Shown in pieces: positions 18,095-27,800 of a stretch of DNA of 64,000 nt; the first letter of the stretch is position 1; each line of letters opens with the position of its first letter. The notes beneath the pieces are model-generated. The model was given only the letters and a program-made list of their open reading frames with translations, searched no databases and was not told the DNA's origin. A program made the position numbers and the translations under genes. Origin of the DNA: Candidatus Kapaibacterium sp. (GTDB lineage Bacteria; Bacteroidota; Ignavibacteria; Kapaibacteriales; UBA7675); contig JANQRB010000016.1 in the NCBI GenBank assembly GCA_028284775.1, positions 26,204 through 90,203 of the forward strand, in the 5' to 3' direction.

Positions 18095-18128
18095 AACAAC
18101 GCCCGGCATATCAATGCCGGGCGTTGTT
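18095..18128 (+). terminator. intrinsic-type terminator hairpin after E1 gene
   Basis: A perfect 15-bp inverted repeat with a 4-nt loop (arms 18095-18109 and 18114-18128; core GCCCGGCAT / ATGCCGGGC). The downstream side is only T/G-rich (GTTGTTGTGT), so it is not a textbook T-run. Its position 28 bp after the E1 stop, and 104 bp before the convergent gene end at 18232, fits bidirectional termination. Confidence 0.7.
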
Positions 18129-18231
18129 GTGTATAATACGAAAGCCGCATTTAAGCAATTAATAGTTGCCTCATTGTTTCTGTCGGCAGCGAAGGATTGT
18201 TAACAAAGCTTCGCCTTATGTATTCATGCGC

Positions 18232-19626
18232 TTATGGCGCAACCGACAAAGGGATGGCGGCCGTTTCGCCGCTTGCGGTAGTAAGCCGCAGAAAATACAA
18301 TCCGGCTTCCAGCGATACGGTTTCGATAAGCAGGGTATGTGAGCCGCTTCCGTAAAAGCCCGCAGCAAGATCGCGCTGCAATTCGCCGGCGGCGTTATAC
18401 AGTTGCAGGCGCAGCTCACCGGCATCCCGCAGGTTGAAGTTCACCGTAGTCCCGTCATCGCTGGGATTGGGCTGCGTACGCAAGGCCCGGATTACATGTT
18501 CATCATTACTACTATGCATTGCGTGCTCCAGCTCCGAACTTTGTTTACCTGGAACGGGCGCAGGGCCTATATCGGGAGGGTCGATTTCACCCGGATGCAT
18601 AGGGCAGCATTCATCGGATACCAACATACCCGGACCGATATTACGAATGTAACCGAAGGCATTGAATCCCATTGCGCGCGCCGGATCATTAAGCACATGA
18701 ACTTCCACACAGTGCAGACCGCGAGATTTAAGCAGTGTAACATTAACGACATCGGGCGGCACGGTAGCATTGTAGGGGGCATCGCTTATGCCGATTATCA
18801 CCCCGTCCAGATACACTGTCGCATGATCGTCCGCCAGCATTTCCATGTAGATCTGAAGTTCAGTGAAATCGCCTTCGAGGCAGAAACAGCGTTTAAAGAC
18901 CGTTACGCCACTGACGAAGTTATCGGCGGACTCAATCGGTGAAATCCACTCCGAACCAGGCAGAGGATCGGACCAGTCGGAGTGCTTTTGAATGACAAAG
19001 GGTGGGTAGGGATCGCTGCCGGGATTATTGACCGTACTCGTCACGATCCATGGCGCGGTACCTGTTGTCAGGTTCAGCTTGCCGACTTCGCAAATCACGG
19101 GGTCAATCGCGCAGCCGCAGCACAGAACCACCTCGTCGACGCATTGGATCAGGTCGTCGTACAACAGATCGCGAATATACAACTCCACCGTTAGCGTGAT
19201 ATACTCGTCGCCGCTGCGCAGACAGATGATTCCGGCATCCGGCCAATTCTCTGTCGGAAAGGCGTTACTCCAGGACATAAGGCTTGGTGAAACCGCGACG
19301 CTGTAGCCATGATGCCCGGCAGCATGACTGATCGATGCCGGCGCAGTGGTGCTAATTCTGATGGTTTCCAACAAAAATCCGTCCGACAAAGGCGGTGGAT
19401 CAATGAAAGAAAGCCTAAAACAGCATTCGCCATTCGCCGCGCACTCAATCGGCGTTAACTCATATTCGAATGGCAGGCCGCAAGACGGCACAATGTGATC
19501 GGCGCGTAGCGTCATGCAGCATAGCAGCGTAAACACGAAGGCTCCGAGGCCGATGACCTCCCGCAGTCTGCAAGTTAGGCGCGCCCTTCTTCGGCGCCGT
19601 TGCGGCGTGGAATGAACTCTTAGCAT
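18232..19626 (-). CDS. secreted cysteine-rich protein with type IX sorting domain
   Basis: A 464-residue protein. A long basic n-region (RRRRRAR) precedes the hydrophobic core of the signal peptide (~residues 25-42). The mature part has many cysteines, several adjacent or nearly so: GECCF, LCCGC, RCFC, DECCP. The last ~80 residues are a T9SS sorting domain (TQPNPSDDGTTVNF, LEAGLYFLRL). A GAGGTG sequence lies about 6 bp upstream of the ATG at 19626. The body is not recognised; one segment (residues ~210-320, DDHATVYLDGVIIG) looks like a beta-sandwich. The gene is upstream-isolated from the response regulator by 202 bp holding its own promoter region. Confidence 0.75.
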   Translation of the reverse strand: MLRVHSTPQRRRRRARLTCRLREVIGLGAFVFTLLCCMTLRADHIVPSCGLPFEYELTPIECAANGECCFRLSFIDPPPLSDGFLLETIRISTTAPASISHAAGHHGYSVAVSPSLMSWSNAFPTENWPDAGIICLRSGDEYITLTVELYIRDLLYDDLIQCVDEVVLCCGCAIDPVICEVGKLNLTTGTAPWIVTSTVNNPGSDPYPPFVIQKHSDWSDPLPGSEWISPIESADNFVSGVTVFKRCFCLEGDFTELQIYMEMLADDHATVYLDGVIIGISDAPYNATVPPDVVNVTLLKSRGLHCVEVHVLNDPARAMGFNAFGYIRNIGPGMLVSDECCPMHPGEIDPPDIGPAPVPGKQSSELEHAMHSSNDEHVIRALRTQPNPSDDGTTVNFNLRDAGELRLQLYNAAGELQRDLAAGFYGSGSHTLLIETVSLEAGLYFLRLTTASGETAAIPLSVAP

Positions 19627-19828
19627 GGTACACCTCTGATTAAAGTCAAATTGTGATTCAATTTGTAGTTCGTTAGGTATCGATAAGCGCGCGATCGAAT
19701 CGGCGACAATGCTAGCATGAAATTCCGACTGCAGCTATCGCCATTGAGCGTATGTATTGTCTGAGTGAGTGAAACTCAGGTTTGGGCGAAGCAATGGACA
19801 AGCAACGCTGAGCGCAACGGCCGATTAC

Positions 19829-20584
19829 TCACATGGTGTGGATGCGCTGCAGAAAAAGATCGCGCCTGCGGGTTGAAATTTCCACTTCCGCTCCGTCTGC
19901 CATTATGATGATTCCGCCGCGGCCTTTATGATATTCTCGCACATAGTGCAAGTTGACCAGGTGGGCCTTGTGAACACGCATGAAATTGTGTCCGACCAGG
20001 CTGCGCTCGAACTCCGCCAACGTCCTCGAGACCAAAATTCGTGTGCCGCCCAAAAGGTGAAACTCCGTGTAATTACTGCGGCCAAGGCAGCGCATGAGGT
20101 CAGAGATGTCGATAAAGCGATAGCCCTGCGCGGTCGGCAGGCTAAGGCGGCGTGAAGTACGAAGGGCTAAAGCCTCTCCTGAAGACGGGAGCGAGGGAAG
20201 CGCGGCGCCGTCACGCTTTCGATTGCCGGTCAGACGGTCGATAGCGGCCAGGAGGTCCTCCACCAGAATCGGTTTAAGGAGATAATCGACGGCCGCGGCC
20301 TTGATTGCCCTCAGGGCATAGTGCTCATAGGCGGTCACGAATATGACATCGAAGCTACGTTCGGCGACAGTTTCCACGACTTTGAATCCGCTGCCTCCCG
20401 GCATCAGAATATCCAGGAACACGACATCCGGCTGTAATCGGCGAATTGCGCTCAGGGTGGAATCGGCCGAGTCGGTTTGCGCCTGCACCTCAAGCGCGGG
20501 GCAGTGTTTGCGTATCAGCTCCGCCAGTGTGTCGCGTCCTCTCGATTCATCGTCCGCAATAATGGCGCGGATCGTCGAATTCAT
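19829..20584 (-). CDS. LytTR-family response regulator
   Basis: A 251-residue regulator. The receiver domain has the acidic pair D11-D12, phosphoacceptor D58 in FLDILMPGG, the conserved Thr in VTAYEHYA and Lys in YLLKP. The C-terminal ~100 residues are a LytTR DNA-binding domain (FIDISDLMRCLGRSNYTEF, LVGHNFMRVHKAHLVNL). The preferred start is ATG 20584, whose ATGA overlaps the kinase stop; a second ATG two codons upstream is possible. With the adjacent kinase it forms an AlgR/AgrA-type two-component system common in Bacteroidota. Target promoters cannot be identified from this sequence. Confidence 0.92.
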   Translation of the reverse strand: MNSTIRAIIADDESRGRDTLAELIRKHCPALEVQAQTDSADSTLSAIRRLQPDVVFLDILMPGGSGFKVVETVAERSFDVIFVTAYEHYALRAIKAAAVDYLLKPILVEDLLAAIDRLTGNRKRDGAALPSLPSSGEALALRTSRRLSLPTAQGYRFIDISDLMRCLGRSNYTEFHLLGGTRILVSRTLAEFERSLVGHNFMRVHKAHLVNLHYVREYHKGRGGIIIMADGAEVEISTRRRDLFLQRIHTM

Positions 20585-23500
20585 TTCCATGGCCTACCTT
20601 GTGATTTCTGATATATTTCTTTGTTCAGGGCAAGCTGCGGCACCAGAATCTCCACACGGGTACCAGCGGGCCGACCGGCATCATCGCAGCGATCGCAGAT
20701 CGTAACCGTGATTTCCGCGCTATACTGTGAGTTGAGCAAAGTAATGCGGTCCCGGCTGAGCGACTGGCCCAAGGACCGATGCCCACTCCTCAGCTCGCGC
20801 TGCAGTGCCTCGGCGCGACAGCGTCCGATTCCATTATCTTCGATGACACAGTGCAACGTCATTTGCTCCAAGAATACAGTAATCCAGAGCGAACCGCCCT
20901 TGTGCATCGGCAGCAAGCCATGCGTGATCGCATTTTCGACATAGGGCTGCAGCAGCATAGGCGGAATTCGTATGTCGTCTTCGCACAGCTCGGGAGACAC
21001 ATGGAAGAATAAGCTGAACCTGCCGCTGAATCGCAGATCTTCCAACCTCAGGTACAACCGAATCATTTGAATTTCATTTGCCAGCGAAATGAGCGGATAG
21101 CGCGAATGTTCCAGCACCATCCGAACCAGTCGGGCGAAGAGAGCCAGATTATCTGAGGCGGTATCGACATCACATTTCAGTACCAGATCACGAATGGAAT
21201 TTAGGGCATTAAACAAAAAGTGAGGGTTCATCTGCGCACGCAGGGCATGCAGCTCCGCCTGCAGAGCATTTCGTTCAAGCACTGCCCGGCGTTTAACTGC
21301 TGTTGTCCGCAACAGGACGCCGCTCACGAGCAGGGCGACCATCATCAGCAAGGCGCCGAGACGAAACCAGTTACTTAACCAAAATGGTGGTTTAACGAGA
21401 ATGGCAATCTGCATGGCGGCGGAATTCCAGACCTGGTCGCTGTTGGAAGCTCGCAGGCGAAAGCGATAACTTCCCGGCGGCAGGTCGGTATACGAGACCA
21501 AACGCCGCGTCCCAGCCCGCACCCAGGCGCTATCGATACCGTCCAAACGGTAGGCGAAAGAGTTAGCGTCCGGATTCACATAATCGAGCGCGGCGTATTC
21601 GATCGAAACAAAATTTTCGTCGTAATTGATCACGATGCTGTCGCCCTGCTGCAACTCAGCATACAATCTGCGATCGAAGACGCGGAGCTGTGTGATGGCC
21701 AGTGGCGGTGGGAGGGGGTTGTCTCGGAGTTCTGCGGGCCTAAAGCTACTGAGTCCGTTCGGACCGCCAAAAAACAGCGGTCCGTCCGCCGCGCGATAGA
21801 AAGCCTTATAGCTGAACTCACTACTTTGTAAACCATCGCCGGCTTTGTAGGTTCGCAGTACTCCGCTGACCGGGCTGTAGCGCGTCAGTCCCGCGTTCGA
21901 GGGGATCCACCAGTTGCCACTCAGATCACAAAGAACGCCAAAAACGGCGCTGCTCGGCAGGCCGTCTTTTTCACTCAGACTGGTGAAGTTGTCGTCGTCC
22001 GGGTTATACACACTGATGCCGCCGCCATGGGCCGTTATCAGCAGCCGACCCGTATTGCTGTGATTCAGATCCCAGATATTATTGCCGCAAAGACTCCGAG
22101 GGTCCGCCGGGTCGTTGCGGTACACACGCCACGTACGGCCGTCGGCCAACAGCCGGTTCAGGCCATTGTGGCTGCCGAACCAGATCGAGCCATCGGCATC
22201 ACCCCGAATACACCAGATACTGTTATTGCTGAGACCGGACCGGCTGCCACTTTCCTGCTGCACGCGATCCAATTTGCGACCCTGCGAGTCGAATACGTAC
22301 ACTCCCTGCTTGTTGGTGCCGATCCAAAACTGCCCCTCGTTGTCCCGAAACATTGACCACACCATCGTTGGGCCGCTCCCGGAAGAGTCAAGGAACGCCC
22401 GTTCAAATGAGTCTTCCGCCGGAAGATAGCTATTGACGTCGCCATTCGTACCAAACAACAGCGTGCCGTCCTGTTCTTCCACAATGACATTAACCGTGCC
22501 GTCGCTTAAGCCGGATGGATCAGCAGGCCCCCCCATATATCGCCGCCAGCGTTTTTGTGTGTCGTCCCAGCGATTCAGCCCGTTGTCCGTCCCCACCCAA
22601 AGCCGCTTTAGACGATCTTCGTGAATACAGCGAATCCGGCTGCTGCTCAGGCTGGCCTCGTTGTCACGCTCGTGACGCTGCGTGCTGATTCGCTTGCGGC
22701 GAGGCAATAACTTCGCGATACCTTTGTTTGTTCCAACCCACACGATGCCGGATCGATCGCGCAGAAAGGACAGTATTTCAGCTTCTACATACCGAAAGGG
22801 GTCAGAAACGATCGACCCGGGAGCCGACCCCGCGGCAGCGACGGAGTACAGACCGCCGTGAGGCTGCCGGAAGGGACTGACCGCTACCCAGGCGCCGGCC
22901 GTGCTGTCTACGCTCAGATATTGATACAGGCTTGTAAGGTCGCGGAAATACTCTTCGCCGGGAAGAAGTCGGCGACGAGCGGGCATTTTGTTGTGAAACT
23001 CATCGCGAATAATAAAGTTGGCCATGTTAACATCGTTGCGAGAGACGTGCCAGGCTCTGTGGTCCGCCTGGCCGATCTGGAATAAGGGATGCCCGGCAAG
23101 CTCAGCCGCATCCAGCCGGGCGGAAATGCCGGCATCTGGTTTAAATCTGCTCACGCAGGATTCGCTCAGTCCAATCCACAGGGTGCCGATCGGAGCTTCG
23201 CTAATAAAGGCGAAGGGGGCATGCTTCAGTCGCATTTTAGTGTCGTCGGGAAATACGATTCTCTTAAATCCTTCGATATCGGGTCGGAAAACGTTGAGTC
23301 CCTGATCGGTGCCGACCCACAACCGACCGCTGTTGTCGGTGTACAGCGCCCAGATTTGATCGCTGTCCAGCGAAGTGGAGTCGGCGGGGTCGTGATAAAA
23401 GCGCCGGACTGTTTCGCTGCAACGGTTGAAACGGTTAAGACCGTATCCGTTGGTTCCCAGCCAAAGGCTTCCGACCGGATCCTCGGCGATTGACGTGATC

Positions 23501-23817
23501 GTGTTGTACGAAAGAGATTGTGAGTCGGCCACGTGACCGCGGATTACTCTGAAGCTATAACCGTCGTATTTGTTGAGACCGTCTCCGGTACCGAACCACA
23601 AATAGCCGTATTGGTCCTGATATATCGCATAAACATAGCTTTGCGACAATCCTTGTTCGCTTGTGATAAAACGGCAGGTATACTCTGCGCCGGTCTCGGC
23701 CGGCATTCGGCTGTCCACCAGCAGCAGAACAATGAAGAGTGTCAGCCACCATCGCAAAGCCAATCCTCGGATGACCGAGCTTCGTATGGTAAGGAGTGTC
23801 AGCCGTCGAACCCGCAT
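20581..23817 (-). CDS. propeller-sensor LytS-type histidine kinase
   Basis: A 1078-residue kinase. After an N-terminal hydrophobic signal/anchor (~residues 18-35), residues ~45-730 hold two-component-regulator propeller repeats (SLWLGTNGYGLNRF, RLWVGTDQGLNVF, QFWIGTNKQGVYVF and more), building a periplasmic sensor of two propellers. A Y_Y_Y domain (FAYRLDGIDSAW, YTDLPPGSYRFRLRA) follows, then one membrane helix (~residues 820-840). The catalytic part is His_kinase/HATPase type with H866 in PHFLFNALNSIRD and a degenerate N-box (PYVENAITHGLL). The product phosphorylates the LytTR regulator encoded just downstream. The ligand is unknown; related architectures in Bacteroides sense glycans, but those are hybrid kinases. 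Confidence 0.93.
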   Translation of the reverse strand: MRVRRLTLLTIRSSVIRGLALRWWLTLFIVLLLVDSRMPAETGAEYTCRFITSEQGLSQSYVYAIYQDQYGYLWFGTGDGLNKYDGYSFRVIRGHVADSQSLSYNTITSIAEDPVGSLWLGTNGYGLNRFNRCSETVRRFYHDPADSTSLDSDQIWALYTDNSGRLWVGTDQGLNVFRPDIEGFKRIVFPDDTKMRLKHAPFAFISEAPIGTLWIGLSESCVSRFKPDAGISARLDAAELAGHPLFQIGQADHRAWHVSRNDVNMANFIIRDEFHNKMPARRRLLPGEEYFRDLTSLYQYLSVDSTAGAWVAVSPFRQPHGGLYSVAAAGSAPGSIVSDPFRYVEAEILSFLRDRSGIVWVGTNKGIAKLLPRRKRISTQRHERDNEASLSSSRIRCIHEDRLKRLWVGTDNGLNRWDDTQKRWRRYMGGPADPSGLSDGTVNVIVEEQDGTLLFGTNGDVNSYLPAEDSFERAFLDSSGSGPTMVWSMFRDNEGQFWIGTNKQGVYVFDSQGRKLDRVQQESGSRSGLSNNSIWCIRGDADGSIWFGSHNGLNRLLADGRTWRVYRNDPADPRSLCGNNIWDLNHSNTGRLLITAHGGGISVYNPDDDNFTSLSEKDGLPSSAVFGVLCDLSGNWWIPSNAGLTRYSPVSGVLRTYKAGDGLQSSEFSYKAFYRAADGPLFFGGPNGLSSFRPAELRDNPLPPPLAITQLRVFDRRLYAELQQGDSIVINYDENFVSIEYAALDYVNPDANSFAYRLDGIDSAWVRAGTRRLVSYTDLPPGSYRFRLRASNSDQVWNSAAMQIAILVKPPFWLSNWFRLGALLMMVALLVSGVLLRTTAVKRRAVLERNALQAELHALRAQMNPHFLFNALNSIRDLVLKCDVDTASDNLALFARLVRMVLEHSRYPLISLANEIQMIRLYLRLEDLRFSGRFSLFFHVSPELCEDDIRIPPMLLQPYVENAITHGLLPMHKGGSLWITVFLEQMTLHCVIEDNGIGRCRAEALQRELRSGHRSLGQSLSRDRITLLNSQYSAEITVTICDRCDDAGRPAGTRVEILVPQLALNKEIYQKSQGRPWK

Positions 23818-24363
23818 AGCGCCGTTTATCCCTTCGTCAGCCCTTATTGGTTGTTGCTTGTCGTGTTCTCATGTTGAGGCCAATGTTACCGCTGCCTGCG
23901 GATGAATGCAATGATTCATGTCAGGATCAGGGCAAACGGGCTCATTGCGAAAGACGGCCGGATTTCGCCTGAGGGGTCGGCGCTGAGTCCCAAGCAGCGA
24001 ATACCACAAAGGCCGTGAGCGAGTTTACAGCATGGCACGAGATTCGTCAGAGCAGGAAGCGCCGGGACGACGCTTGCCTGAGGAATCCATCAGCATCCTG
24101 CTTCGCTAAATCACCCCTTGTTCGCGGCAATCCGATCTCCCAATTTGGCGGCCCTTCTTGTCTGCTTGATATTCATTTGCATGCGAATGTCTGCGAACAG
24201 TGGCCCTGGTAGTAGTACCCGGCTCAACTGGATCATTAAGCTCGCACTGTTTGCACTTTCATTCCGAACATCGCTCTTTATTCAATAACATTCCGCAAAT
24301 TCAATATAAATATTAATTCCTTTTGCAATTCTCAGAATAATGTTACATTCACCTCAGATTACG

Positions 24364-24394
24364 TAGAAATTAGCCGCCCACAAACTAATTTCTA
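24364..24394 (+). repeat. 10-bp inverted repeat in intergenic region
   Basis: Perfect inverted repeat TAGAAATTAG / CTAATTTCTA with an 11-nt spacer, ~500 bp upstream of the SBBP start. It has no T-run immediately after it, so it is not a standard terminator; an operator or a small-RNA/leader hairpin are both possible. Confidence 0.6.
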
Positions 24395-24476
24395 GCTTGC
24401 AGAATTTAAAACTCTAATCTGCCCGGATTATCGTTCAAGCTCAAGGTATTGAACTTTCTATCTACGGAACGTGAAT

Positions 24477-24497
24477 TCCGAACACACTATGTTCGGA
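24477..24497 (+). repeat. 8-bp inverted repeat in intergenic region
   Basis: TCCGAACA / TGTTCGGA with a 5-nt spacer. The symmetry would suit a dimeric regulator site, but nothing else supports a function. Confidence 0.45.
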
Positions 24498-24889
24498 GCC
24501 TTTCCATTGTCAGGCTCAGTAGTTCGAGCCGGTCATCCGGTGGACTGAGAGCATCAGACGAAATCATTGCGCAATGCTTCAGTAGTTAAGAATTCGTCAG
24601 AGTCAGGGCTGCACTAAGTGAATTTTATCCACTTAAACATGTGAGTGGGGTGATAATACTATGTAAAACCGCACTTAACAAAAAAACCTGCGACGAAATG
24701 CTTTAGATCATTGTTTAATGCTTTAGCCGGCATGATGATCTGAAACATTGGCTATTGTTTCCACGAAGTACCGACAGTATATCTGACGGCAGATTCGTTT
24801 CTGCCTCGTCACAGGTCTGTTTTGTTGTCAAAAAAGCCTTCTGATCAAAACTACGAAAACAATTTTTACTATTCAATAGTGGCGAAAAA

Positions 24890-27800
24890 ATGAAACCTTA
24901 TCTTAACAGTATACCAATCGCGATCCTGCTTGTCTTTGCAATCGGATCAACAGCTAGTGTAGTCGCAATCTCTGCCGAATCGCGGCTTTCTGCTCATGGA
25001 ACAACAGAATTGCACAGTTCATCAGTCGCGGATGCGACACAGCAGGCCAAGGCAATCGAGAAAGCCGGCAACTATCTTGCCGCCAGCAATCAATCATTTC
25101 TGGAAAATAATGGCCAGATTCGCAATCAACATGGTAAAGTCGTGTCGGACATCAAATTTGCGATTCACCAGGGGTCATTGAACGCTTATTTTATGCCCGA
25201 TCGCATCAGTTATGTATTTACCGGGTCAGCTGCGGCAAACAGCAGTAACAAGCAAGGCATCGTCCCATCCTACGCAGCACATGCGGAACGAAAAGCAATG
25301 CGCTACCGCCTTGATGTGGAGCTTCAGGGCTGCAATCCGTCCGTGCAGCTGATAGGAAACGGACGTGGGACATCACCTTACAATTTTGTTAACGGTGCTG
25401 ACCAGGCACAATCCATAGTGGCCTATCAGTACCAGGAGATTCTCTATCAGAATATCTACAAAGACATCGACTTGCAATTCAGATTAACCGAGAGCGGTCT
25501 GAAGTATGATTTCATCGTTCATCCCGGCGGCAACCCGGCCGACATACGTATGCGGTATATCGGCGCCACTAAGCTAGCTTTGAATGCGGATCAGGAACTT
25601 CTCGTTACGACGCCCATCGGCGAAATGGTCGAGGACATTCCCTTAACATATCTGAAGAGCCCGGAATCAGGATCGGTATATTCTGCTCAACGGGAAGTCA
25701 TCAAAGCACACTATCAAGTACGTAACAACATTGTCAGCTTCGACCTGCCTGAATATGATCCTTCTCTGACCCTCGTGATAGATCCGCTCATTTCCTGGGC
25801 AACGTATTACGGAAGCCAAAAACCGACCGGTGGTCAGGACGAAGCCAGGGATGTAGCTGTGGACGCCAACAACAATATCTATGTCGTCGGCGATACCGAC
25901 AGCCAATTTTTCCCCGAGGACGGCTGGTTTCCCTATGGTGGCTTCCACGACGCATTCATAATTAAATTCGATCCCGACGGTAATGTGATCTGGGCTACGT
26001 TCTACGGTGGTGAACAGGATGATTTTGCGACCTCGGTAGTTGTTGATGATCAGAATTATCCGATCGTAACCGGTTACACCAACAGTATCAATCTACCGGT
26101 GTCGAATGGATTTCAGATGAACAACAACGGCGGCTATGATGCCTTCATCAGTCGCTTTGATCCCACCTTTAATTTTCTCTCCTGGGGCAGCTATGTCGGA
26201 GGAGCGGGCGACGATTACGGAATGAGTATTGCGCTGGTCGGTGCACCGAAGCGGCCGACGATTACCGGTTACACCAACTCGGTCAACACATCGGCAGCCA
26301 ATGACTTTCCCGTCACAGGCAACGCAGCGCAGCTTAACAATAGCGGAGTCAACGATGCCTTCGTTGTTCAGCTTTCAGCGACAACTTTGTACTATTCATC
26401 CTTTTGGGGCGGCCCGAACGATGATCGCGGCATGGGTATCACCGGCGACCGGGAAGGCAACATTATCTTTTGCGGATGGGCGCAGGCATTCTTCCCGATG
26501 CTAGCGGCCGGCAATCCAACCTATGACGGCGGCACTTACGACGGCTTTGCCTGTCGCATCGATCAGACGCACAACCTGGTCTGGTCGACCTACCTGGAGC
26601 CACAGAACGTGGGCAATCGCGATCAGCGGGCAATGGACATCGCCTATGCCCGCAACGACATCTCGATTCCGATTTCTGTCAGGGAAGTGGTCATTGTCGG
26701 TTATGGCAATGGCGACGATGCGACCGCTCAGTATGATGCCCTGCTTTACCGACTGAATATGGCCGGGGGCGGATCGATCGGTACGGCCTTAACGTTTGGC
26801 GGCGCCACATTTAACGAGTTCGGTCATGGCATAAGCATAATGGATGAAGACTTCAGCACCGGCTTGTACAATGTCGTCATTACCGGCTCGGCGCAGTCGG
26901 CCGATTTGCCGGTTGTCGAACCATTTCAGCGCTTTCATTATGCCCTGAACCAGCAGCTCGGCTTCCCGAATCAGAATCCGGAAGAATCATTCGTCGCCAA
27001 GTTCGATGGGATGAGCTGGATCGCCGATCCTCTCTGGGCCAGCTATTATGGAGCTAATGGTTTGGACGAAGGTAATGCCGTTGCGGTCGATGGAACGGGC
27101 CGCGTCATCATGGTGGGAACAAGTAACAGTAACAACCTGACACTCCGCGATGAAGTGCAACAGCATTCCGGCCTCTTTAATGACCTAGACGCTTTCGTCG
27201 TGGTGGTCGAGGAAAAGGGAATGTTCCCGACATTTTATGGCGGCACGTCGGCGCCGGATGCTATGGAATTGGTGGGTTACAACGATCGCATCGAAGACCT
27301 GACGGTTGATAATCTCGGGAACATTTATATAACCGGCTTTGCGCAGAGCTTTCATGAGTTTCCGTTGACGACCGGCGTTCACCAGGAAGTGCCTGGCGAG
27401 GGAATATTAGCACCTTCCTTTACCGATGCGTTCGTGGCCAAATTCGACGCGAACGGCAACCTGATATGGAGCAGCTATTTCGGCGGGGAATTGGAGGATG
27501 TCGGCAAAGGCGTTGCTGTAAGCCTTGACGGGCAATCGGTAGCGATTACCGGGTATACGCAGAGCGAATCGGGCATCGCCACAGCAATCCAGACCGTACA
27601 CGGCGGCGGCAGCTACGATGCCTTTCTCGCTATCTTCAATGCCGATCAGGGGACCGTCGACGGCTGGACCAGCTATCTCGGAGGGACGCTGGAAGACGGC
27701 GGCGAAGACATCGCATTCGACGCAAACGGTGATATCGTCATAACCGGCTGGACAAATAGTCGGACGGGAATTGCGACGGCGGGTGCCGCTAAAGAGTACA

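Larger units (their letters stand above)
23818..24889. other. long intergenic region between divergent kinase and SBBP gene
   Basis: About 1070 bp with no supportable gene. The right half (from ~24240) is AT-rich compared with flanking coding DNA. It must contain the promoters of the divergent kinase gene and the SBBP gene. Two inverted repeats at 24364-24394 and 24477-24497 are listed separately. A short open frame at 24015-24212 on the plus strand has no recognisable features and was not called. Confidence 0.6.

Noticed and set aside
24015..24212. 65-codon open frame in the intergenic region
   Set aside because: No hydrophobic signal, motif or ribosome binding site; composition not protein-like.
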